Below, piece by piece: positions 26,311 to 34,336 of a DNA stretch of 64,000 nucleotides. Position numbers and translations under genes: made by a program. Origin of the DNA: Noviherbaspirillum_A sp047237965. GTDB taxonomy: Bacteria; Pseudomonadota; Gammaproteobacteria; Burkholderiales; Burkholderiaceae_D. The notes beneath the pieces were generated by a model, which did no database searches, was not told where the DNA came from, and worked only from the letters and a program-made list of their open reading frames with translations. Numbering within the stretch: position 1 is the first letter of the stretch; every line of letters begins with the position of its first letter. The stretch lies in contig NZ_JBDFLX010000005.1 of assembly GCF_047237965.1 (NCBI RefSeq), positions 186,001-250,000 on the forward strand, in the 5' to 3' direction.

Positions 26311-27498
26311 CTATCCGATCGACTGCATCAGCAGGCTCTCGTATTCGCCGACCATGCGTGTATCCCTGTACATTCCGTATTTTTCGCGCGCAGCGTCGCC
26401 TAGCTTGCGCAGTAAAGCGGGCCGCTGCAGCACTGCAGCCAAATAGGCCTGCAGAGATTCGGCCTCGCGGTAGGGAAAGACATACCCCGTTCTTCCGTGC
26501 TCCACCATTTCAGGCAATCCGCCGCGATCCGACGCGATCACCGGGATGCCGTTCCGGTATGCCTCCATGACGACCGTGGGAAGAGAGTCGTTGCAGAGCG
26601 AGGGAACGACAAGAAGGTCAATTTGCTTGTATGCGATTTCGGCGTCTACATGGCCAAGAAATTCGATATTGGTCATGGGAAAACGATTCCGCAGCTGGCG
26701 CTCGTAATCTGGATCGCCCGCTCCCGCGATGACAAGCCGGCAGCCGTTCTGTGGGAGAGCCGAGACGGCGCTGAGCAGCATTTCGATTCCCTTCTCGGGC
26801 ACGAGGCGCCCTACGAATCCGATGCATAGGACGTTTGCGTCCTTTTGCGAAGCGGCCTGGCGCGCCCTGCCTGGCAGGCCGTTATAGATGACGGTGTGTG
26901 ATGTCGCATTCGCGAAATAGCCTGCCTCGAGATGGCGCTGCAACAGATATCGACTGACGCCAACCACCTTATCGACTAGTCCTGACGAATGCTTTGCCGG
27001 TGCCGCGCAAGCCGAGCACGCAGCACACTGGCCGTCACAATTTCCGCTGCGTCGGGACATCACGTGCCGTATGCACATGAGTCCATGGTCATGCAAGGTG
27101 TGGACGATGGGTATATGCCTGCGCTTGATTGTCGACCAGGCGGCACAGGAGAATCCGCTCAACATATGGGTGTTGACGACATCCGGTTTTTCCGCGGCCA
27201 GTATATTGTCCAGGTCCCCGGCCATCAGCAAGTTGTAGCTATTGGCCAGGTGCCATAACGGCTTGAGAAGGCGATTGCGTTTTTTCGGCGTGTAAGGCCA
27301 GTAAACATTCTTCAATCCGACGTAATAAACCCTGACTCCGTCAACCTGCGCTTTCACTACTCCCGATTCAGGACGAAGCGAGACCACGGCTATCTCATGG
27401 CCCGCGCCTAGCAAGCCTTCACTAATTATGCGGACAATTTTTTCCGCACCTCCCTGCACGTTGGGATGATAGAGCGTGTTCAGCAATAATAACTTCAT
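26311..27498 (-). CDS. GT4-family glycosyltransferase with a cysteine-rich insert (EPS)
   Basis: The 395-residue protein begins MKLLLLNTLYHPNVQGGAEK and ends with the GT4 donor domain: IGFVGRLVPEKGIEMLLSAV, LVIAGAGDPDYERQL, PSLCNDSLPTVVMEAYRNGIP (EX7E-like) and VIASDRGGLPEMVEHGRTG. A four-cysteine cluster (CDGQCAACSAC, around residue 155) follows LHDHGLMCIR; such inserts are seen in some EPS glycosyltransferases and may bind metal. ATG 27498 with GAGG 7 nt upstream is preferred over the ATG two codons earlier, which is too close to the ribosome site. It lies between the flippase and polymerase genes. Confidence 0.9.
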   Translation of the reverse strand: MKLLLLNTLYHPNVQGGAEKIVRIISEGLLGAGHEIAVVSLRPESGVVKAQVDGVRVYYVGLKNVYWPYTPKKRNRLLKPLWHLANSYNLLMAGDLDNILAAEKPDVVNTHMLSGFSCAAWSTIKRRHIPIVHTLHDHGLMCIRHVMSRRSGNCDGQCAACSACAAPAKHSSGLVDKVVGVSRYLLQRHLEAGYFANATSHTVIYNGLPGRARQAASQKDANVLCIGFVGRLVPEKGIEMLLSAVSALPQNGCRLVIAGAGDPDYERQLRNRFPMTNIEFLGHVDAEIAYKQIDLLVVPSLCNDSLPTVVMEAYRNGIPVIASDRGGLPEMVEHGRTGYVFPYREAESLQAYLAAVLQRPALLRKLGDAAREKYGMYRDTRMVGEYESLLMQSIG

Positions 27499-27603
27499 GT
27501 CCATACCTCAAGCGATGAGTGCGTCTTCCAGTCTGATGTGCGTGTGGCCGTCGCGCCTGCCCGCTTGCGGGCAGCGCCTTGCGGTGCAGTTCGCTCAAGC
27601 AAG

Positions 27604-29028
27604 TCATTTGATAGGTCCACTGGCCCTTGGCTTTCGAAAAAAATGCATTGCAGTCAGGCGCCTTTCATCAGCGAAGCCGTGATTTCCCGGGCACAGCCGG
27701 CGGTTTCGTCTTAGTTCCCGTTCAAGCAGCGGCAGCAATATGAGAGGGGAGAGAAAACAGAACAGCGAGGTTGCAACTGCAAGACCCTTCACATCCCCAT
27801 AAAAAAATCCGGCCGCCTTGAGCACAAGCCCGGCTGTGAAAGTCACAGTTAGTACGATCGCTGGCGCACGGGTATTACCCATCGCAAAAAATGCCTCGAC
27901 CAGCACCAGCCCGGCCATTCCGCCGGTAAGGACGCCTACAAGCAGCATGGTCAACCAGTGGAAATTCTCGATGGCTGCAGGCGCGATATGATGCAGGCGC
28001 CCTGTTAATTCCAGCGCAGGAGACAGCATCAGGACCAAGGCAGCGTAGCAGCACAGGGCAACGAGAATGACACGTGACAATGCGCTTCGGTACAGCGAGG
28101 TAAATTCGCTCCAGGCGCCAGCCTTCGCATGGTTTGCCAGAATCGGCAGAATTGGAGCACACAGAGCCTTGCCAAGAATGGCGCTGGCGGCAAGGTGAAT
28201 CTGCTGCGCCATATAGAAGGTCGAAAGGTCACCGCCACGTCCTTGCGAAGTAAGGTAGCGATCGAACAGCTGGTCCGACTTGTAGTAGGCAGAACTTGCC
28301 AGCAGGGGCTTGACCTGATGCCACACTGCCTGAATCCGGCGCGGATTGTTCCATGCGGGCCACCCGAAATTGGGCAACAGGAACGCGACGATGATGATCC
28401 CCCTTCCGGCCATCAGCCAGGCTGCTCCCGTTACACCATAAGCCGGGTATATGACAAGAAGTGCGAGTACGGAAAGCAAGCTCGCCACGCAGGGAGCAAG
28501 TTCGGCACGGGCAAAGTGTTGCCTGGCGTGACACGCGGCTATGAGGATTGCGGTCCAGCTGGTAAAGACCAGTCCAACTATCTGAAGGCGAGTGAGCTGT
28601 ACAGTCAGATCCTTCGCGTGCTCGGGGAACCCGGCGACGATCAAAGGAGCCCAGATCTCGACTGACATATACAAAACGGCAGCAAATGGAACGAAGATTG
28701 CGGTCATCGCAGTAAGGAGGGCGTAAACCGCGTGGGAAACGCGTTCGCTCTCCTGCTGGGAGAAAAATGGAACCAGCACATGCATCAGCGAACTGTTTGC
28801 GATCGTAGCCAGCAACTGCGGCACCGCGAACGAGGCGAAAAATGCGTCCGCTTCGTGTCCTGGTCCTTTGGCTAGAACAATGTACCCTTGAAACAGGAAC
28901 CATAGCAGCATGTTTGCCGCTGTTATCGCGCCAAGCTGGATGCTGGTTCGTGCACAGACCATGGATAGGTTCCAATACATTATTGAGTCAGTAGGCCGGC
29001 GCGAACGGACATTAGATTGCTTTGCCAC
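27604..29028 (-). CDS. MurJ/Wzx-like lipid-linked oligosaccharide flippase
   Basis: The 474-residue polytopic protein has about 13-14 hydrophobic helices and MurJ/MviN-type features. These include AADAFFASFAVPQLLATIANSS-like residues 58-80 (DAFFASFAVPQL), HVLVPFFSQQ and, in the second half, GVLTGGMAGLVLVEAFFAMG. It would flip the undecaprenyl-linked EPS repeat to the periplasm. The start at 29028 overlaps the end of the ATPase gene by 17 nt; an internal Met (28980) is possible. MurJ-like rather than classical Wzx flippases are common in eps-type loci. It is distinct from a housekeeping murJ because of its place in the cluster. Confidence 0.85.
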   Translation of the reverse strand: MAKQSNVRSRRPTDSIMYWNLSMVCARTSIQLGAITAANMLLWFLFQGYIVLAKGPGHEADAFFASFAVPQLLATIANSSLMHVLVPFFSQQESERVSHAVYALLTAMTAIFVPFAAVLYMSVEIWAPLIVAGFPEHAKDLTVQLTRLQIVGLVFTSWTAILIAACHARQHFARAELAPCVASLLSVLALLVIYPAYGVTGAAWLMAGRGIIIVAFLLPNFGWPAWNNPRRIQAVWHQVKPLLASSAYYKSDQLFDRYLTSQGRGGDLSTFYMAQQIHLAASAILGKALCAPILPILANHAKAGAWSEFTSLYRSALSRVILVALCCYAALVLMLSPALELTGRLHHIAPAAIENFHWLTMLLVGVLTGGMAGLVLVEAFFAMGNTRAPAIVLTVTFTAGLVLKAAGFFYGDVKGLAVATSLFCFLSPLILLPLLERELRRNRRLCPGNHGFADERRLTAMHFFRKPRASGPIK

Positions 29029-29917
29029 TAAACGAATTCATTACTGACCCCACAATGGATGCGCCGGCGATTTGTATTGCTGCGAGGAGTTCGGTCATCT
29101 CCAGAGCGCGAGTACGGTGACGGTGCGCCACAACCAGGGCCGCGCCGGCGGCTGCGGCCATCGACTGAACATCCGTGCCGTCGCAAAGTGGTGGTGTGTC
29201 GATGAGCACGACATCAAAGTCGTTGCAGACGCTTGCGATGAGCGACCGGAATCCTGACTGGCTTGTCATTTCTTCGGGATGAGGCGGGTTTGGTCCGCGG
29301 GGAAGGATACCCAGTTCACCGTTGTCGCCTATGCGCTGTATGGAGTGATCGCCAGAACGTCCTGCCAGCATGGTGGATAGCCCGCTTACGTTGCCAATGC
29401 CGAATATCTCATGTTGACGTCCTCTTCTCAGGTCCCCGTCGACCAGAAGGGTGCGCTTCCCGAGTTGGGCAAAGGATGCGGCCAGGTTCGCGGCAACGTA
29501 GGACTTTCCTTCGGCTTTCCCGGCGCTCGCAATGACCAGGGACTTGCCAGCCATGTTTGACGAAAAGCAGCGATGAAGCAACGCCGCTCGCAGGCGTCGA
29601 ATCGCGTTTGCTTCTTGCGAATCCGGTGCAGCAATGATCACGAGATCGCGGTTGAGCGATCCTTCGTTCAGGCCCAGTTTGGGCGTGCGAAACTGCCTTG
29701 CCAGCGCCTTGTCCAGATCCGCCGCCCTGATCATTCCGAGGCGCACTGCGACTTGCCCAAATATTTCCCCTGTTCGGGATTGTTCCTGCAGCACGGCATG
29801 GACGGCAGGCCAGTTCATGCAATGGAAGTCGACCAGGATGGCGCCAAGAGCCCATTCGTCGGATGGCCCTATCCCGGCTGCACGTGGTTCGGAAGCATTT
29901 AGCAGTGTTGGATTCAT
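29012..29917 (-). CDS. EpsG/CpsD-like ATPase (BY-kinase fold) lacking the tyrosine tail
   Basis: The 301-residue cytoplasmic protein has an N-terminal ~60-residue MshEN/GspE-N-like module (LGAILVDF...GEIFGQVAVRLGMIRAADLDKALARQF, residues 24-76). The bacterial tyrosine-kinase-type P-loop domain follows: Walker A SAGKAEGKS (131-139), Walker A' LLVDGDLRR (157-165) and Walker B VVLIDTPP (236-243). In BY-kinases a C-terminal Tyr cluster is autophosphorylated, but this protein has a single tyrosine (residue 140) and none in the tail. It should pair with the Wzz/EpsF protein upstream to control chain length, perhaps as an ATP-driven switch only. It overlaps the flippase gene. Confidence 0.88.
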   Translation of the reverse strand: MNPTLLNASEPRAAGIGPSDEWALGAILVDFHCMNWPAVHAVLQEQSRTGEIFGQVAVRLGMIRAADLDKALARQFRTPKLGLNEGSLNRDLVIIAAPDSQEANAIRRLRAALLHRCFSSNMAGKSLVIASAGKAEGKSYVAANLAASFAQLGKRTLLVDGDLRRGRQHEIFGIGNVSGLSTMLAGRSGDHSIQRIGDNGELGILPRGPNPPHPEEMTSQSGFRSLIASVCNDFDVVLIDTPPLCDGTDVQSMAAAAGAALVVAHRHRTRALEMTELLAAIQIAGASIVGSVMNSFSGKAI

Positions 29918-29946
29918 GGCAGTCGCAAGAGAGGATGATTACAGGA

Positions 29947-31368
29947 TCACCTGATGTCGGCGAATTTGGACAGGCGCGGGTAGAAAGCGCCTTGCGAAGC
30001 CAAGCGGACCGGATGACAACCGATCTCCGCCAGCACAGGAAGGGAATAATTGATCGTCATATCCAGCACGCTTCTGATTCTGCGATCACGTTTTTCCAGC
30101 AGCAGCGCAATCAGCCCCCCAATCAGAATTCCAGCCAAAGCGGCAATGAGGAAGGTTCGTAGTAACCGTGGAGAGGAAGGCCGTGCTGGTGGCGTGGCGG
30201 GATTCAGCACCGCGACGTAGGCTTGCTTGGTCTGACCTTCAAGCTGCTGGTGACCGGACCGCTGCAATGCGTTGTCGTACGCCCGCTGGGCATTATTAAC
30301 ATCGCGGTTCAAGACCGCAGCCTCATCGCGCAGCTTTTTCCTCTGCAGAAGCATGGTCTTCTGCGCGTCGACCTTTCTTTCCATGTCCTGCGCGGTACGC
30401 TGCGCTATTTTGTACTTGTCGGTAGCGCTGTTAAGAATGCGCCTGCCCTCCTCCTGGATTGTTCGCTTGAGAGCATTCATCGTATTCATCGTCTCGATAT
30501 AGCGCGGATGTTCGGGGGCGAAACGGCTGACGACGATTTGCCAGTTACGCTCCTGCTGCGCGAGATCGGCCTTTAGCTGCTGAATCGTGCTGCTGGCAAG
30601 GACCTCAGAGAGATTTTCCGATTGAGAGCCGGTCTTCAAATACTTTTCCGCCTGCTGCAGCCGGGCCATGGCCTCCGTTGCCCTGCCCCATGCCTCGGCG
30701 ACCTGCTTGGACATATGCTCGAGCTGCTCCAGGTCGACATCACTGCGCTCTTCCACTGACAGGATGCCGTTGGCCTGCTGGAAATCGGACAGCCTGCCCT
30801 GCGCCTTTTCCAGGTCACCCCGCAAGGCTCGTATTTGATCGGCAAAAAATTCATTGTCCTGTTTCATTGGAATCAAGTTAAGGAAATGCGACGTAGCGAT
30901 GTAGCCATCGGAGAACGCGTTGGCGACGCTGGCAGCCCGCTCCGGGTCGCCGTCGCTAAAGTGCAATTCAATGATGCTCTTCTCTTTCGAAGAACGGACT
31001 CTCAGACTTTTTAGCAAGTCGTTTGCGATCCAGTCCCGTAGCAGCTCTCCATCGCTTTCATTCTCGAAACGGGCCAGATAGGACGCATCGGAGACAAGCC
31101 CTAGCTTGTCGGCCACGCGAAGTGCCACGGCCGTACTACCGATGATTTGTGCCTGGGTTTCCAGATATCCCGGCACCAGTTGCGAGGGAATGTTGGCACC
31201 GGTGACCGGGTCGGCGACCTTCGCCTCAATGAGAAGATCTACTTGCGCCGTATATTTTTTGCTCTGGATGAAGCATATGGCCGCGGCCAAGCACATCGCC
31301 GCGGTGGCCAGCAAAAATATCACCTTGCGGCGTGCGATAAATATTTGGAGATACTGTTGCAATAACAT
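29947..31368 (-). CDS. EPS chain-length determinant, Wzz/EpsF-like
   Basis: The 473-residue inner-membrane protein has a TM helix near the N-terminus (residues ~15-34, after LLQQYLQIFIARRK). A large periplasmic Wzz domain includes QVDLLIEAKVADPVTG, ELHFSDGDPERAASVANAFSDGYI and long coiled-coil stretches (~185-390, e.g. DLEQLEHMSKQVAEAWGRA). The Pro-rich segment NPATPPARPSSPR comes before the second TM (~410-432), followed by a short cytoplasmic tail. This is the polysaccharide co-polymerase that works with Wzy and the EpsG-like ATPase encoded 29 nt downstream. Its layout matches EpsF of methanolan-type loci. Confidence 0.9.
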   Translation of the reverse strand: MLLQQYLQIFIARRKVIFLLATAAMCLAAAICFIQSKKYTAQVDLLIEAKVADPVTGANIPSQLVPGYLETQAQIIGSTAVALRVADKLGLVSDASYLARFENESDGELLRDWIANDLLKSLRVRSSKEKSIIELHFSDGDPERAASVANAFSDGYIATSHFLNLIPMKQDNEFFADQIRALRGDLEKAQGRLSDFQQANGILSVEERSDVDLEQLEHMSKQVAEAWGRATEAMARLQQAEKYLKTGSQSENLSEVLASSTIQQLKADLAQQERNWQIVVSRFAPEHPRYIETMNTMNALKRTIQEEGRRILNSATDKYKIAQRTAQDMERKVDAQKTMLLQRKKLRDEAAVLNRDVNNAQRAYDNALQRSGHQQLEGQTKQAYVAVLNPATPPARPSSPRLLRTFLIAALAGILIGGLIALLLEKRDRRIRSVLDMTINYSLPVLAEIGCHPVRLASQGAFYPRLSKFADIR

Positions 31369-31421
31369 CGGTGCTCCTCATTCAAGCTTCGTGAAGCCGC
31401 AATCCGGATTCGGATTGCCTA

Positions 31422-32831
31422 TCAAAATGCGTTTTTTCCGGTCCATCCTTTTAGCGCAGTCCAGGCTATGATCTGCATGTCCATCCAGAGCGACCAATTC
31501 TGGATGTATTCGAGGTCGAGACGCACGCGGCTTGCCATCTTGTCCAGCGTGTCCGTTTCGCCGCGCAGGCCATGAATCTGCGCCCATCCGGTGATTCCAG
31601 GCTTGACCCGATGCCGCTGCATGTACAGGTTGACCAGGTCGCCATAGTGCTCGTTATGCTCAATCGCATGGGGGCGCGGACCCACAATGGACATATCTCC
31701 GCGCAGCACATTGATAAACTGCGGGAGTTCGTCTAGGCTCGTGCGCCTGAGGAATTTTCCCAGCCTGGTGACCCGTTCGTCGTTTCTGCTCGCTTGTATC
31801 ACCTTGTCATTGGGCCGGCTGACCCGCATGGTGCGGAATTTAAAGATATGAAAGCGCTTGCCGTTTAACCCATGCCGTGCCTGCTTGAAGATGACCGGTC
31901 CGGGTGAAGTAAGCTTGACGGCGATTGCGATTGTTGCCAGAAGCGGTGCCAGCATGGCAATGGCCAGCAGCGCAAGCACCCGGTCGAGGATGGCCTTTCC
32001 AAGAATCTGTATATCGCTGCCGCCCAAGCTGTTGACATCGATCGCCGCAAATCCCATGAACACCTCGGCATGCCTGCTTGCCATATTGAATTCTCCCGTT
32101 TCGGGAATGAACCTGATGCTGACCAACGTTTTGTTAAGTAGGTTGAGCAGATCCTTGAAGGACTCGGGCCGTTTCAATGGGAAGGTGACCCATACTTCAT
32201 CGATCTGATGGGTCGCGATGCAAGCAGGCATGTCGGCCAGCGAGATGATCTGTGCCACCTCCGGTGTCAGCTTCAAGTCAATGCCCGGGTCTTCGCAGTA
32301 GATTGCCTTGACCTCGTAACCGTACCAATCTTTTTCTTCGGCGCTTCGGTGCAGTTGGCAACCAGTGGCGCCATAACCGATCAGTGCAACCCGCTTCAGG
32401 TTGATTCGATAGCGACGCCGAAGAATGCGCAGGAACTGGTAGATGACGATGCGGTAGACAATCAGGAAAGTCGCGGCCAGGAGATACCATTCGAGCAGCC
32501 AGGCCGGGGACAGGTCTTCCGATGAATATGCTGCAACCGTGATCAATAGGCTTGCTCCGAAAACGAGCGACCATATTCCCAGCAAGCGTCCAAGCATCTT
32601 CAGCATGGACCTTCCGCGCCACGACCCATACAGGTCGTAGCCGGAGAAATTCAGAATTGCCAGCACCGTGCAGAGATAAAGCAGCACTGTATAGGGCACA
32701 GGCGTCGGCGAATGCCATATCGAGCTGTAGTAGTAGCTGAAGCTAAGCCAGTGAGCAGTTCCAGCCAATACCCCGATGTCGATGATGCACTTCGTGAAGT
32801 CGAACAAGGTGTGTCTGCCGCTCGGAATCAT
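31422..32831 (-). CDS. Undecaprenyl-phosphate sugar phosphotransferase (WcaJ/EpsB-like priming enzyme)
   Basis: The 469-residue membrane enzyme has four N-terminal helices (residues ~10-120) and a CoA-binding-like Rossmann segment (VALIGYGATGCQLHRSAEE, ~150). The C-terminal bacterial sugar transferase domain (~270-469) shows LDRVLALLAIAMLAPLL, GPVIFKQARHGLNGKRFHIFKFRTM, RLGKFLRRTSLDELPQFINVLRGDMSIVGPRP and RVKPGITGWAQIHGLRGET. It loads the first sugar phosphate onto undecaprenyl phosphate and so starts each EPS repeat. It is the first gene of the minus-strand EPS cluster; its start faces the divergent VPEID-CTERM/exosortase genes across 1 kb of gene-free DNA. Confidence 0.93.
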   Translation of the reverse strand: MIPSGRHTLFDFTKCIIDIGVLAGTAHWLSFSYYYSSIWHSPTPVPYTVLLYLCTVLAILNFSGYDLYGSWRGRSMLKMLGRLLGIWSLVFGASLLITVAAYSSEDLSPAWLLEWYLLAATFLIVYRIVIYQFLRILRRRYRINLKRVALIGYGATGCQLHRSAEEKDWYGYEVKAIYCEDPGIDLKLTPEVAQIISLADMPACIATHQIDEVWVTFPLKRPESFKDLLNLLNKTLVSIRFIPETGEFNMASRHAEVFMGFAAIDVNSLGGSDIQILGKAILDRVLALLAIAMLAPLLATIAIAVKLTSPGPVIFKQARHGLNGKRFHIFKFRTMRVSRPNDKVIQASRNDERVTRLGKFLRRTSLDELPQFINVLRGDMSIVGPRPHAIEHNEHYGDLVNLYMQRHRVKPGITGWAQIHGLRGETDTLDKMASRVRLDLEYIQNWSLWMDMQIIAWTALKGWTGKNAF

Positions 32832-33833
32832 GACAGTCTCGCTGTATTGGTTGTTGATGCATTGATACGCTCAGAGCCTTACAATTGATCTGAAATGCTT
32901 GCGCCTTTCGGTAAAGTACGGCGCCGGTGCTACATAAAAGACTCGCCTGAAGTCCGCTCCAACACCCAGCATGTAGCGCTACGTTTTCCAGGCGTTTTCC
33001 GTGTCCTCATGCGGGTGCGACTCCTCAGTCGCTCCAACGTTGGCTGCCGCTATTCATGCGCCAATCCGCAACGTATGCTTGCCTTCATATGATGCTATGG
33101 CTGGCATCCGCCCTATTCATATGCGGATCGGATTCAAGATAGCCACGTTCTCGTAAGGGCACACACTCTGCATCGCGAACAACGGTTCCATCAGTGAGGC
33201 ACTTCGCTATGCAAGGAGACTATCGAGTCGCGATCTACAAAACAATGCGGTCACGATGTTTCAGAAGTGGCGCTTGCGTTGTACTAAGGTGCGTCGCATA
33301 GATGCTACCGGTGAACCAGGCTGGACAAGACAGCGAGCTGAATCGGCAATCAAGACGCAATACACGGAGAGCCCTCTATGGCAAAGATGTTTGCCTGTCG
33401 TGTATTGCCACTTCGTGCCGCATAGGACAGTGCACGTCAATGATGAGCAACATGAAGCCGACGCATTGAACGGCAGGTAGATAGCGAGGCTGCGGCGGCT
33501 TTCAGTGCGAGCCATTGCGGTGTTTTGTCCACGCTTTGGTAACACGGATGAGGGCAGCTTTGAATTGTCTCAAGCCATCCGGATTTCGCTCGGTATCAGA
33601 TGGCCTTGATGCTTAGTATGCAGTCGAGGTCAAGAATTTCCATTGCCTCGCATGGCGCATTGGTGTGCGCTGGCCTCAGCGTTCTGCAGCAGATACGATG
33701 GAATGTTTAGTCGGCGCTACGCTGCCGTTGTCCATGCTAATTAACGAAGAACCACGCTGCCGCCTGACCATTACGCGTTAGCGGCCAGATGTGTTTTTTC
33801 ATCCCTTGTCATTCATCCTAGTAGGAGGTTCAA
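32832..33833. other. 1-kb divergent promoter region between the EPS and exosortase genes
   Basis: No frame here looks coding: the few short open frames on either strand lack ribosome sites, family motifs or consistent codon bias. The stretch separates the divergent EPS operon (start 32831) and the VPEID-CTERM gene (start 33834) and must hold both promoters. I could not identify boxes with confidence. It may also contain decayed coding sequence. Confidence 0.5.
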
Positions 33834-34013
33834 ATGTTGAAACGATACATTGCAGCCGCTGTGCTGGTAGTACCCATCATGAGTGCCTATGCGGCCGGCG
33901 CGTTACCCACCAAGCCGCCGGGGGCGCCCGAAATTGACGGTTCGTACGCGGTCCTTGGAATTGCACTGGTCGGTGGAGCGCTGAGCATTCTCAAGAAGCG
34001 CAGCAAGAAGTAG
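33834..34013 (+). CDS. VPEID-CTERM sorting-domain mini-protein (59 aa)
   Basis: A strong AGGAGG (33823-33828) lies 5 nt before the ATG. The 59 residues form a signal peptide (1-20, MLKRYIAAAV...MSAYA), a short linker, the sorting motif APEID (31-35), a hydrophobic helix (38-53) and a basic tail KKRSKK (54-59). This tripartite end is the VPEID-CTERM signal recognised by exosortase E, and the exosortase E gene follows on the same strand. Cleavage by signal peptidase and by the exosortase would leave only about 11-15 residues. The motif has Ala in place of the usual Val. The gene is below common length cut-offs and easily missed. Function is unknown beyond being the likely exosortase substrate. 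Confidence 0.9.
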   Translation: MLKRYIAAAVLVVPIMSAYAAGALPTKPPGAPEIDGSYAVLGIALVGGALSILKKRSKK

Positions 34014-34059
34014 TTTTTGTGGCAGGTGTAATTTTCAGAGCAAGTTGGTTTTCCACGAA

Positions 34060-34099
34060 GTCTTCGTCTGCGGCCGGCAGCTTCGACCCGGACGAAGAC
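34060..34099 (+). other. Hairpin between the VPEID-CTERM gene and the exosortase gene
   Basis: GTCTTCGTC (34060-34068) and GACGAAGAC (34091-34099) are perfect inverted repeats with a 22-nt loop that is itself GC-rich and partly palindromic (GCCGGC). It starts 47 nt after the stop of the small gene. It could attenuate transcription so that the substrate is made in excess over the exosortase, or stabilise the upstream mRNA. Confidence 0.45.
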
Positions 34100-34336
34100 A
34101 TTTTCCTGATGTACGTTCATTCGTCGTTGCCTGTGTTTCGCTTTCGCGGACTTCCATGCCCGCCATTGTCACTTTGGGAGGCGGTAGCGCATCGGTTCGG
34201 ATTGGATCGATTGTCAGGCGCAGGCTGCATAACCGGAATCTCCACGTGAAGTCGGGCAGCGACGAGCCTGCATGAAAGCGCATGGCCTTCCGTGTCGGGC
34301 CCAAGTGGTTCGACACTCTTGCAAAGGATGATTCTC

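Noticed and set aside
33256..33545. Overlapping short frames on both strands in the EPS-exosortase gap
   Set aside because: No ribosome sites, no motif and no codon bias; more likely non-coding or decayed sequence.
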